A DNA stretch of 64,000 bases, taken from Stenotrophomonas maltophilia. GTDB lineage: Bacteria > Pseudomonadota > Gammaproteobacteria > Xanthomonadales > Xanthomonadaceae. The DNA is taken from positions 1 to 64,000 of the forward strand of contig NZ_SRHZ01000042.1 in assembly GCF_004684085.1 (NCBI RefSeq), given 5' to 3'. The number at the start of each line of letters is the position of its first letter. The first letter of the stretch is position 1. The notes below the pieces were generated by a model. That model saw only the letters and a list, made by a program, of their open reading frames with translations, had not been told where the DNA came from and searched no databases. Below, piece by piece: positions 21,760 to 31,596 of this stretch. The position numbers were made by a program, and so were the translations under genes.

Positions 21760-24351
21760 ATGTTGGAAGCCTACCGCCACCACGTCGCCGAGCGCGCTGC
21801 GCTTGGCATCCCGCCCCTGCCGCTGACCGCGCAGCAGACGGCCGATGTCATTGAACTGCTGAAGAACCCGCCGCAGGGCGAGGCCGAGTTCCTGCTCGAC
21901 CTGCTGACCCACCGCGTGCCGGCCGGCGTCGATGACGCTGCCAAGGTCAAGGCCTCGTACCTGGCCGCGATCGCGCTGGGCAGCGAGCAGAACCCGCTGA
22001 TCAGCCGCGAGCGCGCCACCGAACTGCTGGGCACCATGCTGGGTGGTTACAACGTCGCCCCGTTGATCCAGCTGCTGGACGACGCCAGCGTCGCTGCTAT
22101 TGCGGCCGATGCGCTGAAGAAGACCCTGCTGGTGTTCGATGCCTTCCACGATGTGCAGGAAAAGGCCAAGGCCGGCAACGCCAACGCCCAGTCCGTGCTG
22201 CAGAGCTGGGCCGACGCTGAGTGGTTCACCAGCAACCCGGAAGTGCCGCAGAGCCTGACCGTCACCGTGTTCAAGGTGCCGGGCGAGACCAACACCGACG
22301 ACCTGTCGCCGGCGCCGGACGCGACCACCCGCCCGGACATCCCGATGCACGCCCTGGCGATGCTGAAGAACAAGCGCGACGATGCGCCGTTCACCCCGGA
22401 AGAAGACGGCAAGCGCGGCCCGATCCAGCAGATCCTCGACCTGAAGGACAAGGGCCATCTGGTCGCCTATGTGGGCGACGTGGTCGGCACCGGTTCCTCG
22501 CGCAAGTCGGCCACCAACAGCGTGCTGTGGTGGACCGGCGATGACATTCCGTTCATTCCGAACAAGCGCGCCGGTGGCGTCTGCCTGGGTTCGAAGATCG
22601 CCCCGATCTTCTACAACACCATGGAAGATGCCGGCGCACTGCCGATCGAGCTGGACGTGTCGAAGATGGAGCACGGCGATGTGGTCGAGCTGCGTCCGTA
22701 CGAAGGCAAGGCGCTGAAGAACGGCGAAGTGATCGCCGAGTTCCAGGTCAAGTCCGACGTGCTGTTCGACGAAGTGCGCGCCGGCGGCCGCATTCCGCTC
22801 ATCATCGGCCGCGGCCTGACCGGCAAGGCGCGTGAAGCGCTGGGCCTGGCCCCGACCGATCTGTTCCGCCTGCCGGTGCAGCCGGTCGACACCGGCAAGG
22901 GCTTCTCGCTGGCGCAGAAAATGGTCGGCCGCGCCTGCGGTCTGGCTGAAGGCCAGGGCATGCGCCCGGGCACCTACTGCGAACCGAAGATGACCTCGGT
23001 CGGCTCGCAGGACACCACCGGCCCGATGACCCGCGACGAGCTGAAGGACCTGGCTTGCCTGGGCTTCTCGGCCGACCTGGTGATGCAGTCGTTCTGCCAC
23101 ACCGCCGCCTACCCGAAGCCGGTGGACGTGAAGACCCACCACACCCTGCCGGAGTTCATCTCCACCCGTGGCGGCGTGTCGCTGCGCCCGGGCGACGGCG
23201 TGATCCACAGCTGGCTCAACCGCATGCTGCTGCCGGACACCGTCGGTACCGGTGGTGACTCGCACACCCGTTTCCCGGTGGGCATTTCGTTCCCGGCCGG
23301 TTCGGGCCTGGTCGCCTTCGCTGCGGCCACCGGCGTGATGCCGCTGGACATGCCGGAATCGGTGCTGGTGCGCTTCAAGGGCAAGATGCAGCCGGGCGTG
23401 ACCCTGCGTGACCTGGTCAACGCGATCCCGCTGTACGCGATCAAGTCGGGCCTGCTGACCGTGGCCAAGGCTGGCAAGAAGAACATCTTCTCTGGCCGTA
23501 TCCTGGAAATCGAAGGCCTGCCGGAGCTGAAGGTCGAACAGGCGTTCGAACTGTCCGATGCCTCGGCCGAGCGTTCGGCGGCCGGTTGCTCGGTGCGCCT
23601 GAACAAGGAACCGATCATCGAGTACCTGACCAGCAACATCACCCTGCTGAAGTGGATGATTGCCGAGGGTTACCAGGATCCGCGTTCGCTGCAGCGCCGT
23701 ATCGAGAAGATGGAAGCGTGGCTGGCCAACCCGGAGCTGCTGGAGCCGGACGCCGACGCCGAGTACGCCGCCGTCATCGAGATCGACCTGGCCGACATCC
23801 ACGAGCCGATCGTGGCCTGCCCGAACGACCCGGACGACGTGAAGACCCTGTCCGAAGTGGCCGGCGCCAAGATCGACGAAGTGTTCATCGGTTCGTGCAT
23901 GACCAACATCGGTCACTTCCGCGCGGCTGCCAAGCTGCTGGAAGGCAAGCGTGACCTGCCGACCCGTCTGTGGGTGGCCCCGCCGACCAAGATGGACGCC
24001 TCGGAGCTGACCAAGGAAGGCGTGTACGGCACCTTCGGCGCCACCGGCGCGCGCATGGAAATGCCGGGCTGCTCGCTGTGCATGGGCAACCAGGCGCAGA
24101 TCCGTGAAGGCTCCACCGCGATGTCGACCTCGACCCGCAACTTCCCGAACCGCCTGGGCCGCAACACCAACGTGTACCTGGGTTCGGCCGAACTGGCTGC
24201 GATCTGCTCGCGTCTGGGCCGCATCCCAACCAAGGAAGAGTACATGGCCGATGTCGGCGTGATCGCCGCCAGCGGCGCGGAGATCTACCGCTACATGAAC
24301 TTCGACCAGATCGAGGAATACCAGGACGTGGCCAAGACGGTCGCTGCCTGA
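21760..24351 (+). CDS. acnB: Aconitate hydratase AcnB
   Basis: The main TCA-cycle aconitase (also 2-methylisocitrate dehydratase), 863 residues. The AcnB-type N-terminal HEAT-like domain comes first, followed by the catalytic domains. Fe-S cysteines are visible in [11 protein letters not shown] and [15 protein letters not shown] precedes ATG 21760. It is preceded at 39 bp by the VapC-like toxin gene and followed by a SMAG repeat and a strong terminator. Confidence 0.97.
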   Translation: MLEAYRHHVAERAALGIPPLPLTAQQTADVIELLKNPPQGEAEFLLDLLTHRVPAGVDDAAKVKASYLAAIALGSEQNPLISRERATELLGTMLGGYNVAPLIQLLDDASVAAIAADALKKTLLVFDAFHDVQEKAKAGNANAQSVLQSWADAEWFTSNPEVPQSLTVTVFKVPGETNTDDLSPAPDATTRPDIPMHALAMLKNKRDDAPFTPEEDGKRGPIQQILDLKDKGHLVAYVGDVVGTGSSRKSATNSVLWWTGDDIPFIPNKRAGGVCLGSKIAPIFYNTMEDAGALPIELDVSKMEHGDVVELRPYEGKALKNGEVIAEFQVKSDVLFDEVRAGGRIPLIIGRGLTGKAREALGLAPTDLFRLPVQPVDTGKGFSLAQKMVGRACGLAEGQGMRPGTYCEPKMTSVGSQDTTGPMTRDELKDLACLGFSADLVMQSFCHTAAYPKPVDVKTHHTLPEFISTRGGVSLRPGDGVIHSWLNRMLLPDTVGTGGDSHTRFPVGISFPAGSGLVAFAAATGVMPLDMPESVLVRFKGKMQPGVTLRDLVNAIPLYAIKSGLLTVAKAGKKNIFSGRILEIEGLPELKVEQAFELSDASAERSAAGCSVRLNKEPIIEYLTSNITLLKWMIAEGYQDPRSLQRRIEKMEAWLANPELLEPDADAEYAAVIEIDLADIHEPIVACPNDPDDVKTLSEVAGAKIDEVFIGSCMTNIGHFRAAAKLLEGKRDLPTRLWVAPPTKMDASELTKEGVYGTFGATGARMEMPGCSLCMGNQAQIREGSTAMSTSTRNFPNRLGRNTNVYLGSAELAAICSRLGRIPTKEEYMADVGVIAASGAEIYRYMNFDQIEEYQDVAKTVAA

Positions 24352-24353
24352 GG

Positions 24354-24376
24354 GTAGTGCCGGCCGCTGGCCGGCA
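24354..24376 (+). repeat. SMAG-type repeat after acnB
   Basis: GTAG followed by the TGCCGGCC/GGCCGGCA palindrome, directly after the acnB stop and just before its terminator. Part of a composite unit found again, degraded, at 25480-25534. Confidence 0.85.
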
Positions 24377-24392
24377 TCCCGTTGAAACGAAG

Positions 24393-24420
24393 AACCCCCG
24401 GTGAGAGCCGGGGGTTTTTT
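24393..24420 (+). terminator. Rho-independent terminator of acnB
   Basis: A 9-bp stem, AACCCCCGG with CCGGGGGTT, and 6-nt loop is followed by a T-run. Confidence 0.92.
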
Positions 24421-24486
24421 GTTGGCGCCGCCTGCGTGTGTCTACGACACGTTAGACTTCGATGCGGCTTTTTTCGGAAGACAGGG

Positions 24487-24978
24487 ATGTTGGCGGATCG
24501 ACGACGCTGGCTGGCGCTGGCAGCAATGATGACGGGCTGGGCGATGGCACCTGCTGCGATCGCACAGCAGACTGTGCAGGCCGATGAACAGCCTGCCGAT
24601 ACGCGGATGAGCGCTGACGAACACCGGGTGTTTCTGCTGCAGGAGCAGTTTCTGCAGATCGCCCGTGCCAACGCGGCAGGGCCGGAGGCTGCCGAACAGG
24701 TGGAAATCTACGCATCGGTCGATGCGGACTCGCAACGCCAGCATCCGGTGCAGCTTGAGAACTACCAGAAGCCTGAGCGCGGTGATGGCGCGACCACCCT
24801 GCTGGTGGATGTGGACGAGCAGGGCAATCCGGTTGCAGTGGAACTTGCGCGCGGCAGCGGATCGGCGGAGCTGGATACGGCGGCCGTGGAAGCGGCATAT
24901 CGCTGGCGCTACAACGCGGCCAGCCGCGATGGCGTACCGGTTCGCGGAAAGGTGCGGATCACGGTGTGGGGACCGTAA
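24487..24978 (+). CDS. Exported protein with TonB C-terminal-like domain
   Basis: A 163-residue protein with an N-terminal signal peptide (LALAAMMTGWAMAPAAIAQQ). The C-terminal 80 or so residues resemble a TonB C-terminal domain, with a stretch ending AAYRWRYNAASRDGVPVRGKV. There is no proline-rich spacer and no membrane anchor beyond the signal, so it is not a full TonB. Such proteins are common in xanthomonads and their role is unknown. ATG 24487 has AGGG upstream and starts right at the signal peptide. No operon partner is seen. Confidence 0.75.
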   Translation: MLADRRRWLALAAMMTGWAMAPAAIAQQTVQADEQPADTRMSADEHRVFLLQEQFLQIARANAAGPEAAEQVEIYASVDADSQRQHPVQLENYQKPERGDGATTLLVDVDEQGNPVAVELARGSGSAELDTAAVEAAYRWRYNAASRDGVPVRGKVRITVWGP

Positions 24979-25065
24979 CTGCGACTGTGTGATGTGGCGG
25001 TGCCGGGCATTGCCCGGCGGGCAGTTGAGGTGGAGAACCCACGGGCGCGTTCCGAGGGTTATCTG

Positions 25066-25437
25066 CTACTGGATGGTCCAGTCGGCAGTGCCTTGAAGGC
25101 GCTTCCCGGCAAAGAGCACATTGCCCCGGCCACCGGAGACGTCCATCTCGAACCAAGGCAGTCCATCACGGCTAAGCGGACGCACGTAGGCCTGGCGCTT
25201 TGCACGGTTGAATTCGATGTAGTAGCGGCGATGCACGTTGGGGTACGGCGGGATCGACGCGCCTTTCCAGCTGACGCTTACCGCGCCGGGGTCTTCGCGA
25301 CCCACCAGCATCAGCATGAAGAACACATCACCCTGCTTGGCCTCGAAGTAGAACAGATCGCCACTGGCGCTGGCGGGTGCCAGTGGCAATGAAAGCAGTA
25401 CGGCCGCCAGGGCGGCCTTCCATATGCCTTTGATCAT
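25066..25437 (-). CDS. Small exported hypothetical protein
   Basis: A 123-residue protein with a clear signal peptide (about residues 1-25, ending APASAS). The mature part is rich in aromatic residues and strands, and I cannot assign a family. ATG 25437 was chosen because GAGGA lies 8 bp upstream; ATG 25446 has that site only 1 bp away. It stands alone between the TonB-like gene and cheB, on the minus strand. Function unknown. Confidence 0.65.
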   Translation of the reverse strand: MIKGIWKAALAAVLLSLPLAPASASGDLFYFEAKQGDVFFMLMLVGREDPGAVSVSWKGASIPPYPNVHRRYYIEFNRAKRQAYVRPLSRDGLPWFEMDVSGGRGNVLFAGKRLQGTADWTIQ

Positions 25438-25479
25438 GTGCAGCATTCCTCGTGCAATATCGCTATCAAAGCACACATG

Positions 25480-25534
25480 CGGGTAGCGCGTTGAAACGAA
25501 GAACCCCGGTGAAAGCCGGCGCCTTTTTTTGTTG
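25480..25534 (+). repeat. Degraded copy of the SMAG-terminator unit of acnB
   Basis: GGGTAG followed almost at once by CGTTGAAACGAAGAACCCC, CCGG-loop-CCGG and a T7 run. It matches 24352-24421 with most of the SMAG palindrome lost and the terminator stem weakened. No plus-strand gene ends here, so it is an orphan. Confidence 0.7.
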
Positions 25535-25624
25535 CCTGATGCCCTGTAGCGCCGAATCCATGCTTGGCTGCTGTTCGCGCCATGCGCGATGAGTCGATCG
25601 TGGCTCGACTCGACTCTACAAAGG

Positions 25625-25648
25625 CATCCACGCATGGCGTGGATCTAC
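25625..25648 (-). repeat. SMAG-type repeat after cheB
   Basis: Same 24-bp unit as at 35-58, 33 bp past the cheB stop on the minus strand. Confidence 0.85.
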
Positions 25649-25680
25649 TGCCTGCGGAGTCCTTGAGCCGGGGCGCGCAA

Positions 25681-26754
25681 TCAACCGCGCGCCAGTGCCA
25701 GCAGCCGTTCGGCGATGCGTTCCAGCGGCACCTGTTCCTCGGCCGCGCCGAGCTTGAAGGCCGCACCGGGCATGCCCCAGACCACGCTGGTGGCCTCATC
25801 CTGTACCAGGGTCGGGGCGCCGGCCTGGCGCATCTCCAGCAGGCCACGTGCGCCATCATCACCCATGCCGGTGAGGATGGCACCGATGGCATTGCCACCC
25901 GCACTCTGCGCGACCGAACGGAACAGCACGTCCACCGCCGGCTTGTGCCGGTTCACTGCCGGGCCGTCATCCACGCGGCAGCGCCAGCGCGCACCGTCGC
26001 GGATGATGCGCAGGTGCTTGCCGCCCGGTGGCAGGTAGGCGTGGCCGGGCAGCACGGCTTCGCCATCGCTGGCTTCGCGAACGGCCATGGCCGAGTGGCG
26101 GTCCAGGCGTTCGGCGAAGGCAGTGCTGAAACTGGCCGGCAGGTGCTGGGTCATCACCACTGCGGGACCGTCGGCGGGCATGCCTTCGAGCACCACGCGC
26201 AGTGCTTCGGTGCCACCAGCAGATGAGCCGATGGCGATCAGACGGTCGGTGGTGCGGAACTGGGTCGCTGCCGGACGCACGGCAGGGGCGGTGTCCAGCG
26301 TGAGCTTCGGAATTGCAGTCCGCACCAGCGGACGTACCCGCGAGCGCGCTGCCATCTTGACCTTGGCGATGATCTCGTCGGCGTAGGCCTGCAGGCCGCG
26401 CGCCACGTCCAGCTTCGGCTTGGAGACGAAATCCACCGCACCCAGTGCCAGCGCCTGAAGGGTGGTGTCGGCGCCGCGCTCGGTCAAGGAGGAGATCATC
26501 ACCACCGGCAGCGGATGCAGGCGCATCAGGTTTTCCAGGAACGCCAGGCCGTCCATGCGCGGCATTTCCACGTCCAGGGTGATCACGTCCGGGGCCAGTC
26601 GCTTGATTTTCTCGCGCGCCAGCAGCGGGTCGGCGGCGGTGCCGACCACGTCGATGCCTGGATCGCTGGACAGGATTTCCGTGAGCATCTGGCGCACGAC
26701 GGCGGAGTCGTCGACGATCAGGACCCGGCAGGGGGCGTTGCCGGTCAGGGTCAT
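25681..26754 (-). CDS. cheB: CheB, chemoreceptor glutamate methylesterase/deamidase
   Basis: Removes methyl groups from chemoreceptors for adaptation and is activated by CheA phosphorylation. The 357-residue protein has an N-terminal receiver domain (VDDSA, phospho-acceptor Asp61 in [11 protein letters not shown]) and a C-terminal serine esterase domain. The esterase catalytic Ser is in GSSAGGTEA, with His in TQHLP and Asp in GMGDDGARG. It ends the MCP-cheR-cheD-cheB unit, and its start overlaps the cheD stop by 4 bp (ATGA). Confidence 0.96.
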   Translation of the reverse strand: MTLTGNAPCRVLIVDDSAVVRQMLTEILSSDPGIDVVGTAADPLLAREKIKRLAPDVITLDVEMPRMDGLAFLENLMRLHPLPVVMISSLTERGADTTLQALALGAVDFVSKPKLDVARGLQAYADEIIAKVKMAARSRVRPLVRTAIPKLTLDTAPAVRPAATQFRTTDRLIAIGSSAGGTEALRVVLEGMPADGPAVVMTQHLPASFSTAFAERLDRHSAMAVREASDGEAVLPGHAYLPPGGKHLRIIRDGARWRCRVDDGPAVNRHKPAVDVLFRSVAQSAGGNAIGAILTGMGDDGARGLLEMRQAGAPTLVQDEATSVVWGMPGAAFKLGAAEEQVPLERIAERLLALARG

Positions 26755-27347
26755 TCGAACAGCTCCACGCCGCCGGTGACCGGGGCCTTCGAAAGGCGTG
26801 CACGCACCGCCGATTCGGTCGCTGCCACTTCGGCTTCATGGGCGTGCGGCAGGCGCTGGACCACCACGCGGCCGGTATCGGCGAAGAACCAGATCTTGCG
26901 CGGATGGATGCCGCACAGGTCCTCGGCGATGATCGGGATGTGTTCGGCCTGCAGGTACTGGCGCACGAACTCGGCGTTGCGGGTGCCGACCGGGTTGCTG
27001 GTGAAGCCCTTGAGCACGTTGGCGCCGCCGAACACCTTGGCTTCGATGCGCTTGCGATGCGCGCCGCGCTTGAGCATGTCGTTGATCAGCAGTTCCATCG
27101 CGTAGCTGCCGTAGCGCGCCGGCGCACCATCGCCGGCGTTGCCTTCGGGCAGCAGGAAGTGGTTCATGCCGCCGATCTTCAGCACCGGATCGCGCAGGCA
27201 GGCGGCCACGCAGGAACCGAGGGTGGTGGTCAGGGCCGTAGTGTCATCGACCACCAGGTATTGGGTCGGCAGCAGCTTGGCGGCGATGGTCTTGAAGCGT
27301 GCGTCCTGATAGCGCATCACATCGTCGGTACGCAGTGAGGCGTTCAT
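26751..27347 (-). CDS. cheD: CheD, chemoreceptor glutamine deamidase
   Basis: Deamidates glutamines in receptor signalling domains and helps adaptation. The 198-residue protein has the catalytic Cys46 (GSCVAAC) and His63 (GGMNHFLLP) expected of CheD. The start and stop overlap cheR and cheB by 4 bp each, so the three are translationally coupled. ATG 27347 gives the normal family length. Confidence 0.95.
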   Translation of the reverse strand: MNASLRTDDVMRYQDARFKTIAAKLLPTQYLVVDDTTALTTTLGSCVAACLRDPVLKIGGMNHFLLPEGNAGDGAPARYGSYAMELLINDMLKRGAHRKRIEAKVFGGANVLKGFTSNPVGTRNAEFVRQYLQAEHIPIIAEDLCGIHPRKIWFFADTGRVVVQRLPHAHEAEVAATESAVRARLSKAPVTGGVELFE

Positions 27348-28213
27348 GCGCCGGCCTTTGCCGCACGGCGGTACAGGGTGCGTCCGCACGGCTGGATCAG
27401 GTCGGCCGCGTGCAGGTAGTTCTCGGAATGACCCGTATACAGCAGGCCATCTTCGGACAGGTGCTGCACCAACCGCCCGAGAATCGCGCGCTGGGTCGGC
27501 TTGTCGAAATAGATCATCACGTTGCGGCAGAACAATGCGTCGAACGGGCCGCCCACGTCGTAGCGCGGAGCGAGCAGGTTCAGCGGGCGGAACTCGATCA
27601 GCTCGCGCAGCGCCGGCAGCACGCGGCACTGGCCCTCGTTGGGGCCACTGCCACGCTGGAAGTAGCGACGGCGCAGGTCCGGATCAAGGCTGGCGACGCG
27701 GTCGATGTTGTAGACGCCGCGGCCGGCGGTAGCCAGCACCTGGGTATCGACGTCGGTGGCGACGATGCGTACCGGCGGTTTCAGCGTGCCGAACGCCTCG
27801 CAGGCGGTGATCGCCATCGAATAGGGCTCTTCGCCGGTGGACGCTGCGCACGACCACAGCAGCAGCGGCGAGCGGTTGGCGCGCTGCTGCAGCTCTTCGC
27901 GCAGCTTGTCGAAGTGGTGCGGTTCGCGGAAGAACGAGGTCAGGTTGGTGGTCAGCGCGTTGGTGAACGCCTGCCACTCGTCACCGTCTTCCTGTTCCAG
28001 ATGGTCCAGGTACTGCTGGAAGCTGCGCATGCCCAATGTGCGCAGGCGGCGCGACAGACGGCCATACACCATGTCGCGCTTGGCCGGGGCGAGGGCGATG
28101 CCCACGCGCTGGTAGATCAGGTCGCAGACGCGGCGGAAATCGCGGTCGGCAAACTCGAATTCGCGCGGGCCGGTGACGATGGGGGTTGAACTTTGCACGG
28201 GGGACGTATCCAT
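27344..28213 (-). CDS. cheR: CheR, chemoreceptor methyltransferase
   Basis: SAM-dependent methylation of receptor glutamates. The 289-residue protein has the CheR N-terminal helical domain ([19 protein letters not shown]) and the Rossmann domain with [15 protein letters not shown] and [12 protein letters not shown]. It follows the MCP gene by 37 bp and overlaps cheD. The three receptors in this window end in the same pentapeptide, DWQEF, which resembles the CheR/CheB docking tail of E. coli receptors. Confidence 0.95.
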   Translation of the reverse strand: MDTSPVQSSTPIVTGPREFEFADRDFRRVCDLIYQRVGIALAPAKRDMVYGRLSRRLRTLGMRSFQQYLDHLEQEDGDEWQAFTNALTTNLTSFFREPHHFDKLREELQQRANRSPLLLWSCAASTGEEPYSMAITACEAFGTLKPPVRIVATDVDTQVLATAGRGVYNIDRVASLDPDLRRRYFQRGSGPNEGQCRVLPALRELIEFRPLNLLAPRYDVGGPFDALFCRNVMIYFDKPTQRAILGRLVQHLSEDGLLYTGHSENYLHAADLIQPCGRTLYRRAAKAGA

Positions 28214-28250
28214 CGGCAGAGGCGGCGGCCGAAGCCGCCGCGGGTGGGTC

Positions 28251-30521
28251 TCAGAATTCCTGCCAGTCGCTGTCGCTGGCGACGAAGGTGCTGGCGTTGC
28301 TGCTGCGACGGACCGGTGCCGGAGCGGGAGCGGGCTGCGGGCGCGCCACGGCAGCGGCGCGGACCGGCTCGACACGTGCGGCCACGGCCTTCATTGCCGC
28401 GGAAACCTGGTTGTCGAGTCGGAAGATCGCCACGGCATCGGCCAGCTGGCCAGCCTGTTCTTCCATCGCACGAGCGGCAGCGGTGGCTTCCTCCACCAGC
28501 GCGGCGTTCTGCTGGGTGGTTTCGTCCATCTGCACCACGGTCTGGTTGACCTGCTCGATGCCAGCCGACTGCTCCTGCGACGCGGCGGAGATCTCGGCCA
28601 TGATGTCGGTCACGCGCTGCACCGAGGCGACGATCTCACCCATGGTGCTGCCGGCCTGGTGGACCAGGCTGGAGCCCTCGGCGACCTTGCCGACCGAGTC
28701 ATCGATCAGGCCCTTGATCTCCTTGGCGGCAGCGGCCGAGCGCTGGGCGAGGGTACGCACTTCGCTGGCGACCACGGCGAAGCCACGGCCCTGTTCACCG
28801 GCGCGTGCAGCTTCCACTGCAGCATTCAATGCCAGGATGTTGGTCTGGAAGGCGATACCGTCGATGACGCTGATGATCTCGGCGATCTTCTTCGACGAGG
28901 CTTCGATGGCCGACATGGTGTTGACCACCTGGCCGACCACGCTGCCGCCCTGCGATGCCACGCCCTGCGCGCCGATGGCGAGCTGGTTGGCCTGGCGGGC
29001 ATGCTCGGCGTTCTGGCGCACGGTGGAGGTCAATTCCTCCATCGATGCCGCGGTTTCTTCCAGGTTGGCGGCCTGCTGCTCGGTACGGCGCGACAGGTCG
29101 CTGTTGCCGGAGGCGATTTCGCCGGCGGCAAGCGTGATGCTGGACGCGCTTGCCTGGATCTGGCCGACGATCTGGGTCAGTTGCGAGACCGTGGTGTTGG
29201 CGTCGTCACGCATGCGCGCGAAGACACCCTGATAATCGCCATGCATGCGTGCGGTCAGGTCGCCTTCGGCGATGGCCGACAGCAGCTGCGAGAGCTTGCC
29301 GAGGTTGTCATCGCTGACCGCCATCATCGCGTTGAGGTTTTCCAGCATCAGGCGGAAATCGTGATCGAAGCGCTGCGCGTCGCCACGGCGGCTGAAGTCG
29401 CCGGCGGCAGCGGCACTGGCCAGCTGCTTGATCTCGGCGTTGATGCGGCCGAGGTTGGCCTTGACCGTATCGACGGTGGTGGTCATTGCCGCCTTCTCGC
29501 CGGGGTAACGTGCGATGTCACGGCTGAGGTCGCCAACCGCGTACTGCTGCACTACTTCCAGCACATCGTGCAGGGTCTGCACGTGGCCGCCGACAAGGGC
29601 ATTGGTTTCCTGCACCATCAGCCCGTATTCGCCGGGGAAGGCGCTGGCGTCGATGCGGTAGCTCAGTTCGCCGCTGTCGTGGCGGCGGGCCATCTCGCGC
29701 TGGCCGCCGATCACTGCGTGCAGCTGCTGCTGCATGCCGGACATGGCCTCCAGCAGGCGGCCGGTTTCATCGTGCGGCTGCGGGCCGATATGGCTGTCCA
29801 GCTTGCCGGCGGCGATGCCTTCGGCGACGGCGGTGGCCTGCTTCAACGGCACGGCGATGCGGTTGCCGATGAGCCAGCTCAGGGCCAGCACGATCAGCAC
29901 CAGCACGCCGCCGGAGAGGGCCATGATGGCGGTGAACACCAGTGCCTGCTTCTGTACGTCATCCATGTAGACGCCGCTGCTGATCACCCAGTTCCAGGGT
30001 GCGAACAGGCTGGCGTAGGCCACCTTCTCGACGTCGCCCTTGCTGCCCGGCTTGGCCCAGCGGTAGTTGACGAAACCGCCGCCTGCCTTGGCCGCTTCGA
30101 CCTGGTCGTAGTAGATCCGCACCCCGTCGTCGGTGCGGAAGTCCTTCATGTCCTTGCCGACCAGATCCTTGCGGAACGGGTGCATCAGCAGGTGATAGCC
30201 AGTGTCGTAGACGTTGTAGTAATAGGTGTCGTTCTCGGCGCGCATGACTTCCAGCGCCTGCAGGGCGGCGGCCTTGGCAGCGTCCTCGCTGAGCTCGCCG
30301 GTACCGGCCAGGCGATGGTAGTGCTGGAGGATGCCGTCGCTCAGTTCAACCTGGGTCTTCAGCGCGGTCTTGCGGGTCTCGGTCAGGTCCAGGTACTGCA
30401 TGCGGGCGGCGATCACCGACAGCGCGATCACACCGAGCGCGATGAGCAGCGTCAGCAGGTTGAGCTTGCGCCGGACGGAGAGATTGCTGAAGTAGTGTTG
30501 CCAGCGATGCAGAAGATTCAT
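28251..30521 (-). CDS. Methyl-accepting chemotaxis protein with single Cache sensor (MCP1)
   Basis: Transmembrane chemoreceptor of 756 residues: helix 1 at about 20-40, periplasmic sCache_2-type sensor (about 45-190), helix 2 at about 195-218, HAMP region(s), and a long cytoplasmic methyl-accepting hairpin ending in DWQEF. It should sense a small ligand, such as an organic acid, and control CheA. ATG 30521 was chosen; the longer frame adds unrelated sequence. It heads the unit with cheR-cheD-cheB, behind a candidate sigma-28 promoter (30593-30619). The signalling half is nearly identical in DNA to the two other receptors here. Confidence 0.93.
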   Translation of the reverse strand: MNLLHRWQHYFSNLSVRRKLNLLTLLIALGVIALSVIAARMQYLDLTETRKTALKTQVELSDGILQHYHRLAGTGELSEDAAKAAALQALEVMRAENDTYYYNVYDTGYHLLMHPFRKDLVGKDMKDFRTDDGVRIYYDQVEAAKAGGGFVNYRWAKPGSKGDVEKVAYASLFAPWNWVISSGVYMDDVQKQALVFTAIMALSGGVLVLIVLALSWLIGNRIAVPLKQATAVAEGIAAGKLDSHIGPQPHDETGRLLEAMSGMQQQLHAVIGGQREMARRHDSGELSYRIDASAFPGEYGLMVQETNALVGGHVQTLHDVLEVVQQYAVGDLSRDIARYPGEKAAMTTTVDTVKANLGRINAEIKQLASAAAAGDFSRRGDAQRFDHDFRLMLENLNAMMAVSDDNLGKLSQLLSAIAEGDLTARMHGDYQGVFARMRDDANTTVSQLTQIVGQIQASASSITLAAGEIASGNSDLSRRTEQQAANLEETAASMEELTSTVRQNAEHARQANQLAIGAQGVASQGGSVVGQVVNTMSAIEASSKKIAEIISVIDGIAFQTNILALNAAVEAARAGEQGRGFAVVASEVRTLAQRSAAAAKEIKGLIDDSVGKVAEGSSLVHQAGSTMGEIVASVQRVTDIMAEISAASQEQSAGIEQVNQTVVQMDETTQQNAALVEEATAAARAMEEQAGQLADAVAIFRLDNQVSAAMKAVAARVEPVRAAAVARPQPAPAPAPVRRSSNASTFVASDSDWQEF

Positions 30522-30592
30522 CGAGCAGGACCAGGTCGAAGCGGGCGGGCGGCGCCGAGCCGGTCGCGGCGTGACATGCCGTGACAACCCCG

Positions 30593-30619
30593 TTATCGGC
30601 CGCAGGGGCGGGGGATTGA
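30593..30619 (-). promoter_or_regulatory. Candidate sigma-28 promoter of MCP1
   Basis: Reading the minus strand: TCAATCCC, 11 bp, GCCGATAA. The -10 element is perfect and the -35 element is poor (3 of 8). It lies about 72 bp before the MCP1 start. Confidence 0.6.
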
Positions 30620-30694
30620 GGCGCAGTGTCCGAACGTATTCAGGTTTCCTTGCCGTGGCCGGGGCGGGGGGGGCATCCGGTAGCGCGTGATCCA

Positions 30695-30718
30695 GTAGAT
30701 CCACGCCATGCGTGGATG
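30695..30718 (+). repeat. SMAG-type repeat
   Basis: GTAGATCC followed by the CACGC/GCGTG palindrome, plus-strand orientation, opposite to most copies of this subtype. Confidence 0.85.
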
Positions 30719-30853
30719 GAAATTCGCGAGCATCCGTTGCCTGTCCATCGTCATCCAGCCGCCGGGCAGCCCTCAGAAATCTGCAACTCCGTTCATAGCC
30801 GGAGGCTGCCACCGGGCCCACTGTGGAAGGCCGCGGTGTGGAGCAGGCAGACA

Positions 30854-31495
30854 TTGGACGGATTTGCGGAGTTCATGGTGGAGCGACAGGGCGACCTGAA
30901 GCGCATTGCGCGGCATACGCGGGGTGAATACAGCGAAGACGATGTGCTCAGTGAAGCCTGGTTGTTGGTGGCCACATGGGAGCAGTCCGACCGGCGACCG
31001 CTGGATCTCAAGGAGCGCGATGATCAAAGCCAGTTGATCAGCCATCTCTACCAGAGGCTTGTGCGCTATACCGACCTGAACGTCCGGCACGCCGTGCGCC
31101 TGGATCATGCGCCGGGGGACGACGCAGGGAGCCATCCCCTGCTTGAACGGTTGAGTGCCGATGGCGATGACCCGCTGAGCGTAATGGAGGCCCGCGAAGC
31201 GGATCCGATTCCGCCGGCCGAGGGGGAGTTGCACTACTCGGTCGCCAGTATCTATCTGGTGATGCTGGAGCATCATGATTTCCGTATGACCGCGTTGGCT
31301 CGCTTTCTACGTTTGTCTATTTCCCACACCTACCGTCGCTGCGCGTACGCGAGCCATGTGTCTGCGTGGCAGCATGCGCTTGTTCTAGCGCCACCGATAT
31401 GCATGGAAGGCTTGAGGCCATGGCGTCGATTCCGTGCCTGCCGCGCGCCCAGGCAGCTCGAGTTCGATTTCGACGAGAGGCTTGAATTGCGCTAG
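30854..31495 (+). CDS. Sigma-factor-like hypothetical protein
   Basis: The only plus-strand gene in the motility half, about 213 residues. The N terminus ([19 protein letters not shown] then [11 protein letters not shown]) resembles the helical region 2 of sigma-70 proteins. A later segment ([16 protein letters not shown]) looks like the helix-turn-helix of region 4. I do not recognise a named family. TTG 30854 is used because GGAG lies about 11 bp upstream; ATG 30875 is the other choice. The C terminus is basic and ends [12 protein letters not shown]. It could be a divergent sigma factor, a DNA-binding regulator or a decayed relative. Confidence 0.55.
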   Translation: MDGFAEFMVERQGDLKRIARHTRGEYSEDDVLSEAWLLVATWEQSDRRPLDLKERDDQSQLISHLYQRLVRYTDLNVRHAVRLDHAPGDDAGSHPLLERLSADGDDPLSVMEAREADPIPPAEGELHYSVASIYLVMLEHHDFRMTALARFLRLSISHTYRRCAYASHVSAWQHALVLAPPICMEGLRPWRRFRACRAPRQLEFDFDERLELR

Positions 31496-31544
31496 CGGAG
31501 GGCACGGCATCGAGCAATCGGGCAGTCTGGATGTCGCAGAACGA

Positions 31545-31574
31545 AAACGCCCCGGCACAAGGCCAGGGCGTCTT
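31545..31574 (-). terminator. Terminator of MCP2
   Basis: An ACGCCC-type stem with an imperfect GGC/GCC extension is followed on the minus strand by GTTTTCG. It lies 23 bp past the MCP2 stop and between convergent genes. Confidence 0.6.
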
Positions 31575-31596
31575 CGTACCTCAGGTCAGGCAGGCA

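Larger units (their letters stand above)
30522..30853. other. Divergent gap between MCP1 and a sigma-like gene
   Basis: 332 bp without a supported gene. It holds the MCP1 sigma-28 promoter candidate (30593-30619) and one SMAG repeat (30695-30718). A plus-strand open frame from 30626 crosses the SMAG and is not taken as coding. Confidence 0.6.

Noticed and set aside
30626..30853. N-terminal extension of the sigma-like protein from 30626
   Set aside because: The extension translates a SMAG repeat (30695-30718) and overlaps the sigma-28 promoter region of MCP1; a start near 30854 is more likely.
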